This document shows, piece by piece, positions 9,506 to 21,455 of a stretch of 64,000 nucleotides of DNA. A program made the position numbers and the translations under genes. The notes beneath the pieces are model-generated. The model was not told the origin of the DNA. It did no database searches and saw only the letters and a list, made by a program, of their open reading frames with translations. Positions within the stretch are counted from its first letter, which is position 1; each line of letters begins with the position of its first letter. Origin of the DNA: Carposina sasakii (Eukaryota; Arthropoda; Insecta; Lepidoptera; Carposinidae); assembly GCA_014607495.2 (NCBI GenBank), contig CP053172.1:5036888-5100887 (forward strand), read 5' to 3'.

Positions 9506-10444
9506 CCTGATTACGTAAAAGCAATAGCAGAGGCGAAGCCGCGCGATCGCGATGATAGGGAATATGACACGAATACAGATTTTTTTTATTTTACAAATTA
9601 TATATTACAAATACAAACCGAATAGTGCAAAAATAGTGCAAACATCAATCGGTTAGTAAATACCAAAATTTGAAAAATTTAACGAAAAAAAATTTACAAC
9701 ATGAAAGGAGTAAAAAAATAGTACAATATTTCCTATATTTAGAATTATCTCATTGATTTATTAAGCACCTATTAATAAACAATTTTTATTGACAATACAT
9801 ACTAAAAATATAAAATATTACGTTTATAAAATCGACGGCCGATTGGTGTAGTTGGTAGTGGCCCGACCTGCGACGCCATAGGTCCTGGGTTCGAATCCCG
9901 GTAGGTGCAAACATTGATGTGATGAACATCGATGTTTGTTTCCGAGTCATGGATGTTTATATACTTATCTATGTATTTATATACCGTTGCTTAGTACCCA
10001 CGACACAAGACCTTAGGGATCTTAGTGTGGGACTAGGTTAATGCGTTGTGAAGTGTGTGAATATTTGATATTTGAAAATAAGATTGCATTTTTCCCCATA
10101 CTAATTTGAGACGGTTGTCTACTATGACGCCAAAGTCTTTGCCATTTTAGTATGGAGCAAACGGAGCGTTTCAAAAACATTTTGCCGGCTCGTATTTTTG
10201 AATTGCTGTAAATCCAAAACGGTTAAAGTTAGATATGCCATTCCAAGAGCAAACTTTATTCATTTTTTACGTAGAATATAAAAACTAAATAAAAAATCAT
10301 GTATATACCCTATTGAGAGTGTGTGTGCTTATGCGAGGTGCGGGGCGCGAGAGGACACCGAGCGTGCGTTGCGCGCACACACACACTCTCTCAATTATCG
10401 CGATCGCGCAGTTTCGGCTTTGCTATTGCTTTTACGTAATCAGG
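9506..10444. mobile_element. Terminal-inverted-repeat element with a nested SINE
   Basis: CCTGATTACGTAAAAGCAAT at 9506 returns in inverted form ending at 10444. The similarity runs about 48 bases, including a GCGATCGCG core, with a few mismatches. No transposase frame is present inside. A SINE copy (9,834-10,075) lies within it. Related TTACGTAA/GCAATAGC ends recur near 11,450-11,480, 11,800-11,835 and 12,824-12,890, so this is one of a family of non-autonomous elements. Confidence 0.55.
9834..10075 (+). repeat. tRNA-derived SINE, copy 2
   Basis: Same order as the copy at 1,855: A-box-like region, B box GGTTCGAATCC at 9888-9898, GATGTGATGAACATCGATG hairpin, then a shared body to about 10,060. 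It differs from copy 1 at scattered positions and lies inside the inverted-repeat element 9,506-10,444, so it inserted later than that element. Confidence 0.75.
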
Positions 10445-11559
10445 GGGCCGATGTGTTTTAATCCTACCTCTCTGAAGTGGAGTAGGCATAAAACACGCTA
10501 ATTGTGTTGAAAAACAATAAGACAATGCTTTTCGCAATCGAAATATAACCTATAGAAATGCAACCATTCGCAAAGCGAAAAAGCAAGCATAAAATATTGA
10601 TATGACATTGCATTGATTGCCACAAAAATATTACTCCTTAGCTGTCGCGAAATAGTCGATTATTATTGTTATTTTGTAGATGTTGAGAGGTATAATAATT
10701 ATTTTATGGATTCGAATTTTTTTATAAAAACATTATGAAATGAATATATATCAAGTCGCATTAGATAACAGAGACACGTTTGGTTATACTGCTGTAACCA
10801 CAAAACCTTCGAGACTATCGTTCTATTGGTCATATTTCGATACTTATCGCATTATATAATTATAAGTTTGTTTTTGTTAAGTTATACTTATTGTAATGTA
10901 CCTGTTCCTGATGCAGCCAGGAGTTGGGAAAGGTGGTGAAGCAAATAAAATCACTGAGAGCGTCTTGTTCTTGAGATTCTATATTAAATTTTTTTTTCAG
11001 CGCCATCTAGCCTCCGGGTCCAGTATCCGTTAGTATGGTCGATAGTACAGTCAATACATTATGGGTGCTAAAGAGTGATACAGTTAACCTAAGTTAAGAC
11101 TAGATGGCGCTAGTGAAGGTTCTTATAATATGGTTGTGTCTGTAACAACGTAAGTTAACACTAGATGGCGCTATTAAATATTATAAACAATGATTGTGTC
11201 TGTGACCTGCTGCCACCACAAAGAATACGATCATTAGTCATTCATTACATATGCATATCATTAGTAAATTATTTCTAATTATTTGTCTAACGGTTATTAC
11301 TTGGACTAAGTATTTAATTAAATATAAAAGGTGTCTTCAGATATGCCCATGTATGCTAGGTGTTTTGCAGATTTTTCTGTGTATATTGTATACCGTTGTA
11401 AGTTCGGTTAGAGCATTTCTACATAATGTCATCCGAAGTCGGTATCCAGAATTGCGTAACTTACAAAAGCAAAGCCACCGCAGCAATGCGATAGCCAAAA
11501 TTGTCAACACATAATAATATTTAATTGTATCAGGCGTCACTATTCCGAAGTTCAAATTT
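10445..11559. other. Non-coding, with a short degenerate tandem duplication
   Basis: No gene seen. Between about 11,091 and 11,205 two units of roughly 60 bases, each with CTAGATGGCGCT and TTGTGTCTGT, stand in tandem. A third inverted AGCGCCATCTAG lies near 11,000. Confidence 0.4.
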
Positions 11560-11775
11560 CCATCGAGTATTCGCACACCACCGGGCCGGGCCCTACACCC
11601 TCCGCTGACCCTCGGATCTATCGACTCATGGTCACGAACACAACACAGTGCAGTGGTAACGAGAAGCCAGATCCAAGCAAGATTTATGGTTGCATGCTAG
11701 GTGCTTGACCATGAGTTATCAGATCCGAGGGTCAGCGGAGGGTGTAGGGCCCGGTAGTGGGCGAACCCTCGATGG
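11560..11775. repeat. Foldback element, about 70-bp GC-rich arms
   Basis: CCATCGAG at 11560 and CTCGATGG ending at 11775 bound two arms that pair with few mismatches (shared GGGCCCTACACCCTCCGCTG type block and its complement). The loop is about 75 bases. It has no coding sequence and looks like a compact MITE or foldback. Confidence 0.65.
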
Positions 11776-12198
11776 ACATAATAATATGTCACACGATGGA
11801 ATTGCTTTTGCTTTGCTTTTGCAAGTTACGTAATAATCTAGTTAAATGTATGAAACATTGCGTACGCACCTGCCGCACAGTGGACTAGGAAAAAAATGGG
11901 AATAGGGTAGTTTCCTATGGTTGAATCTTAATAACATTTTATGCTTATCAGAATAAATTATCAAAACCATACCTAACTGTAAAATTACAATTTGATTATG
12001 TGTTCAAATGAGGTAGTAATAAGCCTTCAAAGTTTAGTGGGCAAATCCATTTTTCAAATGTAAAATTAATTGAAAATTACAACATCACATGTCCACCTAC
12101 ATCATTTACAGCAACTTTTGTTCTGTGACCATATTTGTAAACGCAATATTTAATATAGCCGTAGAACAAAGTTTCTTTCACGCGCATACAAGTCACTG
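11776..12198. other. Non-coding, nothing recognised
   Basis: AT-rich spacer. It holds part of a TTACGTAA-ended repeat at about 11,800-11,835 and no credible gene. Confidence 0.3.
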
Positions 12199-12935
12199 AA
12201 AGAGTGACGTCACGTCGTGGTAGCCGTTTGTATGGAGCGTTTTTTGGCAAGTCTAAAATTGTGATTCTGATATCGTTAGATCCCGGAAAGTTTTCACGAT
12301 AGCGAAGTTTTTCTTTCGCAAATGTTTCTTTTATTTTATGATCTTTCGATACAAAATACAAATTAAAAAACTGTCAACTGCCCTATTACGAATCGAAGTG
12401 TGCGAATCGCGTCGATCTGTTTTCTGTGTAGGTACTTACTTATTCATTTTGTCAAAATTAGTATTATTAAAGCATGAAAATTTAATTTTTTAGAAATGTT
12501 TTTCAAAGTATACCTATACACAGTTATATTCTCACTAGTTCGATCGTCGAACTAGTGAGATTTGCACACTTCTTTTTATCTTAGCCGACTGTATGCCGTT
12601 GCGTTGCCATCGTCCGCTCGATATTGGGCTATCGGATTTCGTTCATTTTGCGTGGCGTATTGAAAAGAGTCGGCGAGAACTACGTTATTTCTTAAAATGT
12701 AATTCTAGTTTCAACACAAAATACTTATATGTAAATACCTTAATTTTGTTTTATTTAATTTTACCCTTCGCTGTTGTGTGAACTACAACAACCCCGCCGT
12801 AAAGCATTTTCTATTTTCACTATCGCATTTCTTCGGCAGGCTGATTAAATATCTTGCAAAAGCACAGCAGAAGCAATACGATAGCGAAAATTTCACAATA
12901 TTACCTATACATAATGTATATTGTACAATATAAAA
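12199..12935. repeat. Dispersed repeat, copy 1 (second copy at 58,167)
   Basis: Starts AAAGAGTGACGTCACGTCG and matches 58,167-58,752 through to the sequence TATTGTAC near 12,924. Copy 1 has about 140 extra bases (12,320-12,460) absent from copy 2. Inside is a short palindrome ACTAGTTCGATCGTCGAAC and a terminal hairpin with CTATCGCATT/AATACGATAG. No transposase. Useful because it shows the unoccupied target of the LTR element inserted in copy 2. Confidence 0.7.
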
Positions 12936-12949
12936 TCCGTATAGACAGA

Positions 12950-13078
12950 AACCGGTAGGGGAAGACTTAGGAGACGGGACGACCTGGATAACTTTCTGCT
13001 AGATTGGGCCACTATAGCGGGAACAAGTGTGGACTCAGGGGGAGGCCTTTGCCCAGCAGTGGGACACGGTATAGGCTA
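12950..13078 (+). pseudogene. RTE-type retroposon 3' remnant
   Basis: A short stretch translating to the extreme C terminus of a non-LTR polyprotein: a GRLRRRDDLDNFLLDW-like segment followed by GGCCTTTGCCCAGCAGTGGG, a 3' end seen in very many lepidopteran retroposon copies. Nothing upstream belongs to it, so it is a deeply 5'-truncated remnant. Confidence 0.55.
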
Positions 13079-13763
13079 TTAAAAAAAACATGATATAAAT
13101 TCAGTGGTTCGATTCCAATCACAGGCGTGGCTTGTGATATATTTTCGTAAGTTACTACAATGAAACTGAATTATGTATAAGTAGGCAGTGGCGTAGCGTG
13201 GGTGGGGCGGAGGGGGGGCGGCCCGCCCCGGGCGGCAAAATGTCGCCGGTGAAGTGGTTTGAGATCTGATCTATGATTCATTCATTACATGTGTCAGACA
13301 CACTATAATTTTCCATTTTTATCAAAAATTTTGCGCGCAAACTATTTTTTAATATTTATTTAAAAGAAAAACTGCGAAATCACTGACGGAGCTCTTTATA
13401 ACGTTTGTTTGTTTACCTACGAAAGGCAACATCGCATCATGCCGCGCCGGCGCGCGCGAGCCGAGTTGAGCGGCACTCCTTATTATGTTAATTTCTCATA
13501 CAAAATCTTTTGTTTCATGCGTCGGCCCGTGTCGATGCCTCTCTTTCGCACTCATTGAATTTAGTACTATGCTATTTGTACTGAACTTTGTTTGTTTTAG
13601 TGCATCGTGAAGTACGTTACGCAATCACGCATTACTCGTATGTTTGTTTCGCGAGTTTCGGATACGGAGTCATTTTGATTGTGTTTCGATCTTTTAAACA
13701 CTGTTGAATCTTCTAAAACTGAACATTTAGATCTTTACCCAATCTCTGAACTAGTTTTTAAAA

Positions 13764-13964
13764 ATGAAAAGAGTCAAAGAAAGCGGTGCGGAATTCCGCA
13801 AAAAAAAGGCTAAGAAAGAAGCAGATGCGAAGAAGTCTCAAGGTGCATTACTGAAATATTTCAGTTCGTGTTCTGGTTCGAAAGCCACGTTAACGTCTTC
13901 GGTGACATCCTGCAGCAGCGGAAGTGATTCCAGTGTAGGTAGGTATATGATTCCTCCATCTTGA
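13764..13964 (+). pseudogene. hAT transposase N-terminal fragment
   Basis: An ATG and about 60 lysine-rich residues (MKRVKESGAEFRKKKAKK, then GALLKYFSS) resemble the N terminus of hAT transposases annotated as zinc finger MYM-type 1-like. The frame then ends; the zinc-finger and catalytic parts are absent. Inference from motif recall, not from a search. Confidence 0.5.
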
Positions 13965-14343
13965 ATCGTGCGTGGCCTAGAATTACTCCATTTATTTTAG
14001 ACATAACATGTATGGGCTGGGTCCCTCGCAATAAATTGCAAACTCGCAAGCAATTGACGACTCGATTCCAGCAAATTCAATAAATATCGCACAAGTTCGG
14101 ATTTTTGATGCCAGCGAAACTTGGACAGCAAGTTCGAGTGTGATCTTTCCCATGTATTAGAAGACATCGACAAGGACGAGTTTCAGATAGAGCGGAAGCG
14201 TCTCTAGCAATTTGTTGCCTGTTCTGAATCAGAGGAAGATATAAGTGGTAAAGGACCACTGGAGCTCCTCCAGTTCATTCATAAACTGAATCTCGGAATT
14301 TCGGTTCCAAATATGTCATCTTGATTCGTATAATATTTGACTT

Positions 14344-14561
14344 TGGCGATTAGTATTGCAAGTTGTGAGAGAAGTTTTTCGAAGTTGAAGCTAATAAAAA
14401 ATTACCTCAGATCTACAAAGAGCTCCGCTAGACTATCAAAATTGGCTATATACCTATATAGGTAGGTTTTGTCGATTGAACAAGAATTGGCTGCTAATAT
14501 TGTTTATGACAAAGTTATTTCTGACTTCGCTGCTCATAAGGCCCGTAAAATCCGCTTGTAA
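14344..14561 (+). pseudogene. hAT transposase C-terminal dimerisation-domain fragment
   Basis: One reading frame gives LAISIASCERSFSKLKLIKN followed by a segment with YLRSTKSSARLSKLAI, the conserved hAT C-terminal dimerisation region. Near its middle a short AT-rich interruption breaks the frame, after which SIEQELAANIVYDKVI can still be read. Together with the N-terminal fragment it shows that most of the transposase was lost by internal deletion. Confidence 0.65.
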
Positions 14562-14706
14562 AACCGGTCATCCTATTTTACTTTCAATAAAAGGTACCTC
14601 ATTGCATGTTATATTTAATTTTAATTAAGCGCCTATAAAATGGGGGCGGCAAAGTGGGTCTCCCGCCCCAGGCGCCGAGATGGCACGCTACGCCACTGTA
14701 AGTAGG

Positions 14707-15590
14707 TTGGGCAGTGACCTATCGTCTTGTTGTGTAAATCCCATACATTTATCTTTCTATTCTATAGCGTTCCAAACTATAGATTGCCACTTGTCTAGGC
14801 CTTCTGTACTCATTGGTGGGAAGGTGAATTATCTAGTGATGTTCGGGTAAACGAAACCTCAACGCTCACCGATGCTACCAACTAAGAGACTTATTGTAAT
14901 GTCTCCATAAAAATACAAGCTAATCGGCTAATTTCTGATCTCTTTAAGAAATATTCGAGTTTCTCTAAGTTACAACGGCGTTTTAGTCATGTTTTATTTT
15001 ATTTTTATTTTATTGGTTCGCTTTCTGTTCAAGAGTTGAACGAATCTCAAACTAAGCTGATTCAATATTCACAAATCGAATCGTTCCCCGTAGAATATAC
15101 CTAATTTATTGAGGAATAATAAACCGATACCACAATCGTCACGTATGTTAACTTTAAATCCAACTATGTAAAGGGGGCTTCTTCGAGTGGGAGGTCGATT
15201 AATGCACTCACCTTATCAACACTTGACTAAACTTATAGCACGCGACGAGCACTTACGATTACTTCACGTTGGACCTCAGCTTCTGTTGTCATCCTTGAGA
15301 GAACGATTTTGACCGTTACACGGTAAGAGTCTCGCTAACCAAATAGTTCACAGTGGTACTGATTAAGGAGGATCCTCCCCCCTAGTCGTTGGAGACTGGG
15401 GCGATCATCAGCTGCTCTCACGGACGCGATGGTGTGATGAGAGTAGCTCAGATCCAGACGGCGCGAGGACTTATTACGCGAAGTTTTAATGTTATTTTCC
15501 CGCTACCAATTGATAACTATAGTCGACCACGCTAAGTTTGCGAATTAATGAAACGGCAACCCCACAAAATTATTTATATTGCAACACAAG
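14707..15590. other. Non-coding, nothing recognised
   Basis: No gene, repeat pair or splice-site-bounded exon recognised. The reverse transcriptase fragment that follows starts abruptly near 15,600. Confidence 0.3.
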
Positions 15591-15594
15591 CAAA

Positions 15595-17357
15595 TTGCCA
15601 TTTCTGTCACTAAATGCTGATGATATAGCCTTATATAAATCATCCGTATCGGTGAATGAGGCTGAAAGTAGTTTGAATAGGGCATTATACTATCTCAATG
15701 TTTGGCTTGAGGAACATGGTCTCTCTTTATCTGCCTCTAAAAGCTCAGTTGTGGTGTTTTGCAGAAAACGGGTCCCTCCTACAGTAAAAATTTACGTGGA
15801 CGAAGTTTTGATCCCGGTGGAGGATTCAGTAAAGTTTTTAGGTCTCACTTTGGACTACAAGATGACAGGAGTGCAACACCTGAATAATGTAATTCTTAAA
15901 TGTAACAAGAATGTTAATGTTCTACGGGCTGTCTCAGGTGTATGGTGGGGATCACACCCTTACTGCCAGAAGCTACTATATAATGCCATAGTCCGTAGTC
16001 ACTTTGATTACGGATTATACTTACTTGAGCCTTGTAGTAAACTAGCTATGGGCAAATTAGATAGTATTCAATCTAGATGCTTACGAATCATATGTGGTGC
16101 TATGAAATCCTCACCATAAATGCCCTCCAAGTGGAATGTGTTGACTGCCCCCTATCCCTTCGCAGACAGTATTTGGCTGACAGATTATATTATAAGGTGC
16201 TTCAAAGCTCACACCACCATCTTCATAGCCTACTCAACAACTTGTCAAATACTGTTTCTACTTCTGCATACTGGAGAAATAAAAATCCCCCTTGCTTAGT
16301 CAAAAGTTATAATAATTTTCAAAATCTTAATATCTCTTGCTTTCAATTTAGTTTAAATCCATTATTTACATCACATTTCCAGTCATTAGTATTTGTTCCT
16401 GATGTTATCCTTAACTTCGGACTAAGTAAGAAACAACCTGGAACAAATAGAATTTTTAACGGCATAATTGAAAACATTTGGCACGATTGGTTACTAATAT
16501 ACACAGACGCATCCAAACTCTCTGACGACAGTAATGTCGGCGCTGCAGTTTGGATTCCAAAATTCAAAATTATTTTAAATCAAAAATGCCCACCCTTGAG
16601 CTCAATATTTACTGGAGAAGCGATAGCCTTGTTGGAAGCGGTTTCTTATGTTGAGTCCCATAAGTTGCATCAAACTCTCATTCTCTCGGACTCCAAGAGC
16701 TGTCTGCAGGACATTGTGAAATTCCCATTAAAATCTAGAGACAATATGTTCGTTATCCTGAAAATCAGAGAAATCCTTTATAAATGCAAGACCTCAGGCA
16801 TCGATGTAGTATTGGCATGGATACCTGGACATTCAGGTATTGTGGGAAACGAGGCTGTAGACTCACATGCTAAGCTCGCTGTTCACATGGGCCGCGACGT
16901 TTACTTTAAGAACATATGTCGTGATTTACGGAACATGGCTAGCTCTACCTTGTCGAGTAGTTGGAACGATATATGGCAAAGAACCAAGCAAATAAAAGGT
17001 AAACACTATGGTGCCATTCAAGAAGTTATCCCTCCTAAACCTTGGTTCTTTAAGTATAGACAAGCCGACAAGGCGACAACATCTACAATTATCCGGCTCC
17101 GATTAGGTCATGTCTGTTCTCCTGTGTTCCTAGCGAAGATAAGAGTTAGAGATCATTCATTATGCGAGTGTGGCTTAGCTGAGGGTGACATTAATCACCT
17201 TCTTATATCTTGTCCTCTCCTAAAAATCCCCCTCTACGATTGTTTGCCGGATGCCATTGCTCGTCCGGTAAATATATCCTTCCTTCTATCCCTAATTCCC
17301 TCTCCTTTTTTCCACTTCTTCTCCAAATATATTAAATTTAATAATATTAAATTGTAA
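15595..17357 (+). pseudogene. Non-LTR retrotransposon, 5'-truncated RT plus RNase H
   Basis: Begins within the reverse transcriptase at the catalytic box, here NADDIALY where YADD is usual, and continues through the RT thumb (FLGLTLDYKM, HFDYGLYLLEPC). A one-base loss near 16,112 puts a stop in frame (KSSP then TAA); the next frame continues without a gap (INALQVECVDCPLSLRRQYLADR). It contains a complete RNase H-like domain: IYTDASK at about 16,500, GEAIALLEAV, LSDSKSC, and WIPGHSGIVGNEAVDSHAK near 16,820. The C-terminal cysteine/histidine motif (CECGLAEGDINHLLISCPLL) is present. An RT-linked RNase H of this kind fits the I/R1/LOA part of the non-LTR tree. The copy is dead. Confidence 0.8.
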
Positions 17358-17690
17358 TATGTATATTTATTGTATATTTTGTACATAATATCTATATGTA
17401 ATCTATATTATTACTGATTATTCCCTTTACCCGTTTGGTCTGGGTCCCTGAAACTGATCATTTTCCTTTGTTATATATATTTTTTTTTATTATTATTTTT
17501 TTATTTACGTTTGGATGTCAACACGTGACATTGGCAAAGTCTCCGTGTAAGCGAGAGAGACGCCATATCGCAAAATTGAATTAATATAACCATGGTGAAT
17601 TCATGTAAAAACGAAGGTTGGGAATAAATATTTGCTATGAAAGATGCCTATGATCGTGTAAAAGTGCAATGGTTATCTCAAGTTTTGTAG
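17358..17690. other. Non-LTR 3' UTR and AT-rich spacer
   Basis: Low-complexity T/A sequence follows the stop of the RT-RNase H fragment and probably belongs to its 3' UTR. A run of AAT units begins at about 17,692. Confidence 0.35.
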
Positions 17691-17691
17691 A

Positions 17692-18397
17692 ATAATAATA
17701 ATAATAAAGCCGCAGGGCAGCTTGTGGCGAGCTGTTGGGAGGTAGCGTTCCCACGGACCTGAAGTGATCCCGGGGGAAGACCCTGTTCCTCATCTCCGGC
17801 GCCGGAGTGAGGTCTGACGTGGAACAGTTCTCCCACCTCTGCCTTGCCATCGCCGGCCGGGCAGAGTGGAGTCGCGAGAGCTATGAAAGCTCGAGGGTGG
17901 ACGTGCCCGTCCGTAAGTGGCGAGTTGGCTTCGGTTAAAACCCCTCCACCCTAGCCGCTCACCAAATGTTGCCCCCTTTGTCGCTCTGTGCATGCGGCCG
18001 TTTCAGGGGGGCCCATGAAATGTCGGTCGGCGAGTCACCGCCTGCCACCTTTGCAATTTCGAGACTCGGTTGTAATGGCAGGTGTCCGTTAGTTTCCTTT
18101 AAATAGCCCGATTATCTAACTCCACCCAACAAGCACCCCCATAGCCCATGACCTTATTTTCCATCGCATGACATAGATCTGCACTCCAATAGTAGTCTTG
18201 CACATGGCGGGGACCATCGCCGGGTGTATCATATTGTGCGGTCGGCGATGGTATCCGCCATGTGTATCTCACACCATATTAAAGTTCTCTATATAGGGCC
18301 TCTACATCATGGGCACGGCCCGATGCACGCCTCTCAAAGGACCGGGACTCTGTAGTCCCGAGAATTTCAAAAGAGATACAAATAATAATAATAATTT
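17692..18397. repeat. GC-rich insert flanked by (AAT)n tracts
   Basis: About 670 bases of clearly GC-richer sequence stand between an (AAT)n run at 17,692-17,707 and another at 18,383-18,397. No long frame is open on either strand that resembles a known protein. Composition and position suggest the 3' untranslated end of a non-LTR element that inserts in TAA-type microsatellites (Dong/R4-like elements are known to do this), but no RT sequence is included, so the family is a guess. Confidence 0.4.
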
Positions 18398-19600
18398 TAT
18401 TTATTTCAATGTACACACATTATTTGGTTATTAATATTATTATTACACATAAATTGTAAATAATTATTAGTGTACACTGCAGCAGATTAAATTTTACGTA
18501 CGTTAGCATTGATACCCACACTAGGCTAATGCCTGTCTCGTGGATATCGAGGTTACATTTAAAATGTAGAAAAAATTATAAAATCTAAATAAATATCTGC
18601 ATCAGTCTTCGATCGAATACAGTGAAACTTGGTTAAGTGAGACCTCAAGGGACCTGCAATATTGTTTCACTTATTGAGGTATTCCATTTACCCAGTGTCT
18701 CAGATATCCAGGTATAAATAAATATCTGTCTCATTTACAGAGGTGTATTTGATCGAAGGCAATTGTTAACAAAAATTACACAGAGAGACATTTATCACAA
18801 TTTATGTCTGCTATACAAGTATATCCTTATAATGTAAAACAAACGAATCGAACAAAATAACAAGTAAGTACTTTTTTTTTCAAAAAAAGAAGGTGTTTAT
18901 CATTCAACCCTATTAAAAACTAGGTATTGTATAAATTATTAACAGAAGCTGTTATGCAGAGTGCCTCAATGTACGATTCTCAAAAAGTTTTCCGTGAATT
19001 CGTATGACCACGGTTGGATGGTGCACTTAATTTTTGATTTTGCTTCCCGTAATGTAGACTCTTTAATATCGCAAACTTTTACTATTCTGTTATACACAAA
19101 CGAATTCCAGTATGGTTTGAATCTGTGCTCGAAACTAGTTTGGGTTCTGGGTAAGTATATTTTATAAGTACGAGATTGCAATAATTCCTGATATCAGGAA
19201 AAAGATTAAATCTGGGAAGTTAATGACCATTTTGTGGGTTACCGTTAATATATGAAGTCTGCGAATGCTGAATACCTGAGCATCCTCAAGCAGAGAGGCA
19301 GTTGGGTATAGGAATGGCTTGTATAGCATTACCTTAAGTACAGCTCGTTGAGCTCTCTCCAATTTGATAAGCGCCGAGGTTGTATTGCTCCCCCAAACCG
19401 AGATGCAATAGGTGAGTACAGATTGACATAATGCGAAATATATAGTTTTTAATAAATGGAAATTCGTCACCTCCCTAAGTTGCTTCATACGAATTCTTAA
19501 TATTATATTGCAGCCGCAGGAAATATCGTTATTTGGTATATTTCTTTGCGTTTGCCCGGCGTGAATTTTGGAGATTTCATTACCATAAAAGGTAATCTTG
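18383..19600 (-). pseudogene. Non-LTR retrotransposon 3' fragment (RT C terminus)
   Basis: On the - strand a frame at about 19,520-19,260 reads MKQLREVTNFHLLKTIYFAL, SVLTYCISVWGS and LERAQRAVLKVM, the C-terminal RT region of jockey/CR1-type elements. Toward the left it breaks up and ends in T-rich sequence next to the (AAT)n tract at 18,383-18,397, the expected 3' tail for this orientation. Around 18,618-18,745 a block resembling pogo/Tigger-type MITE ends interrupts the 3' UTR (weak call). Confidence 0.6.
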
Positions 19601-19635
19601 GTGCCAAAAAGACGAAATCCCGGCAAGACTGGCAA

Positions 19636-20173
19636 CGCCCAAAACGTTTTCGAAATATAACGGCGGCACCATGTCGCGGGAAATTTGAACGCGACAAGCT
19701 AGACCCATCAATTAAAAAAAAAAAAATCTGGGCGAACGTTCGTGCAGCAGAATCAGTTTTTCTTAAATAACTCTGAAGCCGTTGGATGCACAAATTTTAA
19801 ATTTCGGGCACATTTACACGATATAAGGCACTAATTATATCTGCATCATTCAATTCTTGAAAAGGCGATACTTTTTGCTGCGCGAACGCATACGAAATAA
19901 ATCATAACTAAAAAAAAAAAATGTGGCTATACCTATGCAGACACAAATTTTACGAATTTAAGAATATCTTTTAAAGAAATTAGACGACGACGGCAAGTAC
20001 GGAAGGAAGTTTTGGGATCTAATTTGAACGACGGATGCATTTTAATAGTTAATGTTTAAATTAAGTAAAATGATGAGTATGATAGAAATAAAATAAAGCA
20101 AAGTAACATGTACTAAATACTTATTAATATTGTTTCTTTGTCAGTAAAGTTTAACATACAAATGGTACCTAGT
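19636..20173. other. Non-coding spacer up to the BEL element
   Basis: A/T-rich, with A-runs at 19,712 and 19,911 and no credible gene. CTAGT at 20169-20173 is the left copy of the BEL target duplication. Confidence 0.35.
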
Positions 20174-21434
20174 TGTTGACAATTTTTGAACATCCCCAAA
20201 CTAACTCTACGTTCCCACTTACACTGGTCTTAAACCAGACAACAAATTAGTATTAAGCATAGTTTCTGTAGCGAATAGTATATTAATAATCTTGTAATAT
20301 GTAATAATCTAGTAATAATCTTGTATTATGTTAATTTAGATTCATTCATATTGGCTCAGCCAATCACAGCTCAGTAACATAAAATAGAAATGTAAATGCC
20401 GCCCCGTTATCACCTCGTACCTTACCGTACTTGAGCATGTATTTTCGCATATTTTGTAATAATCTTTGATGTAAATTCACTTGGAGTTATAACTTAGAAG
20501 CTTGTAATTGCCTTCAGCATTGAGTAATATCTGTATAATTAATCATAAAACTTAGCCCTAAATGATGCGTATCTTAAATACATAAAGCATCATAACATTT
20601 GTATAATCTTACCTTAGTTTCATTAGTTTGAAGGAGTACATACCAACCTGTTTGCTTAATTATTTTGATGAAACTTAACGTAAAATCTTATGTATGTATT
20701 CCAATTAGTAAAACAGCATTTTATATTGTAAAGTATATATTTCTCAACATAAGTACAAATAGTTTGTATCCATTGTTCGTTAATTACCTATTGTTTTGGA
20801 TTAATTTAGAGTCATAGTGTAAAGAATATAGGTAAAATGTGTAATTTATGTATCGTAAAAGCTTTCTATATCCGCATAAACCTATCCTGTAGTTAGTAAG
20901 GATTAATGTGTAACCTTTCCTGGACTTGTCGCCTGAAAAACAGGCTAATTATATAATTTAACGGTCATTTTAGCGGTCTTTCAGTGATAGAATCATATTG
21001 TACCATTTGACTTCATTAGCAACTTAGAATCTTATTGGAAAAGCCTAAATGTAATTAGTATGAGTTCAAATAACTAGAAAAACCTTAGTTTTGTATCAGT
21101 TTCGTATTAATTCTGTATTACGCAATACTTGTCAATATTGCATCATCTTTTTCCTTACACCCCTCACCCCTCAGGTGAGTTGTCTAAATTGTTCTAAGCA
21201 TTGTAATTGGTTAATAGATTCAAAATACCTTCTTACCATAGTCTATCACATAAGTAGTGTCTGTATTGCATAAATATAAGTTCAATAAAATAAATTGGCC
21301 AGTCTTCGTCTGTCGCTGGAACCGTTCACATCGCGTTATTATTTCACACTCCACGCTTGTAACCCAGTCTGCAGCAAGTAAGGGGCTTGTGGGCAGAGTG
21401 GTGTCTAGACACCGAGGGTAGAGGGCCCTCAACA
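20174..21434 (+). repeat. BEL element 5' LTR
   Basis: 1261 bp, TGTTGA...TCAACA. AATAAA at 21284-21289 is a plausible poly(A) signal. Short reading frames in it are repeated in the 3' LTR and are not genes. Confidence 0.92.
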
Positions 21435-21437
21435 GTT

Positions 21438-21455
21438 TGGTCCTACGGAAGCCGG
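21438..21455 (+). promoter_or_regulatory. Putative primer-binding site of BEL element
   Basis: TGGTCCTACGGAAGCCGG starts three bases after the 5' LTR, the position and TGG start expected for a tRNA 3'-end complement. The tRNA is not identified. Confidence 0.55.

Larger units (their letters stand above)
13186..14698 (+). mobile_element. hAT-superfamily element, internally deleted
   Basis: Ends CAGTGGCGTAGCGTG (13186) and CACGCTACGCCACTG (to 14698) form the terminal inverted repeat. It is flanked by an exact 8-bp target duplication TAAGTAGG (13178-13185 and 14699-14706). The 8-bp duplication and the CAGTG end are hAT hallmarks. Only the beginning and end of a transposase remain. Confidence 0.85.

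Noticed and set aside
12077..12361. 94-codon - strand frame
   Set aside because: Largely inside the dispersed repeat also present at 58,167, where it is not conserved as a frame.
16100..16125. Programmed ribosomal frameshift in the RT-RNase H fragment
   Set aside because: No slippery heptamer at the site; the element is truncated, and a one-base loss explains it.
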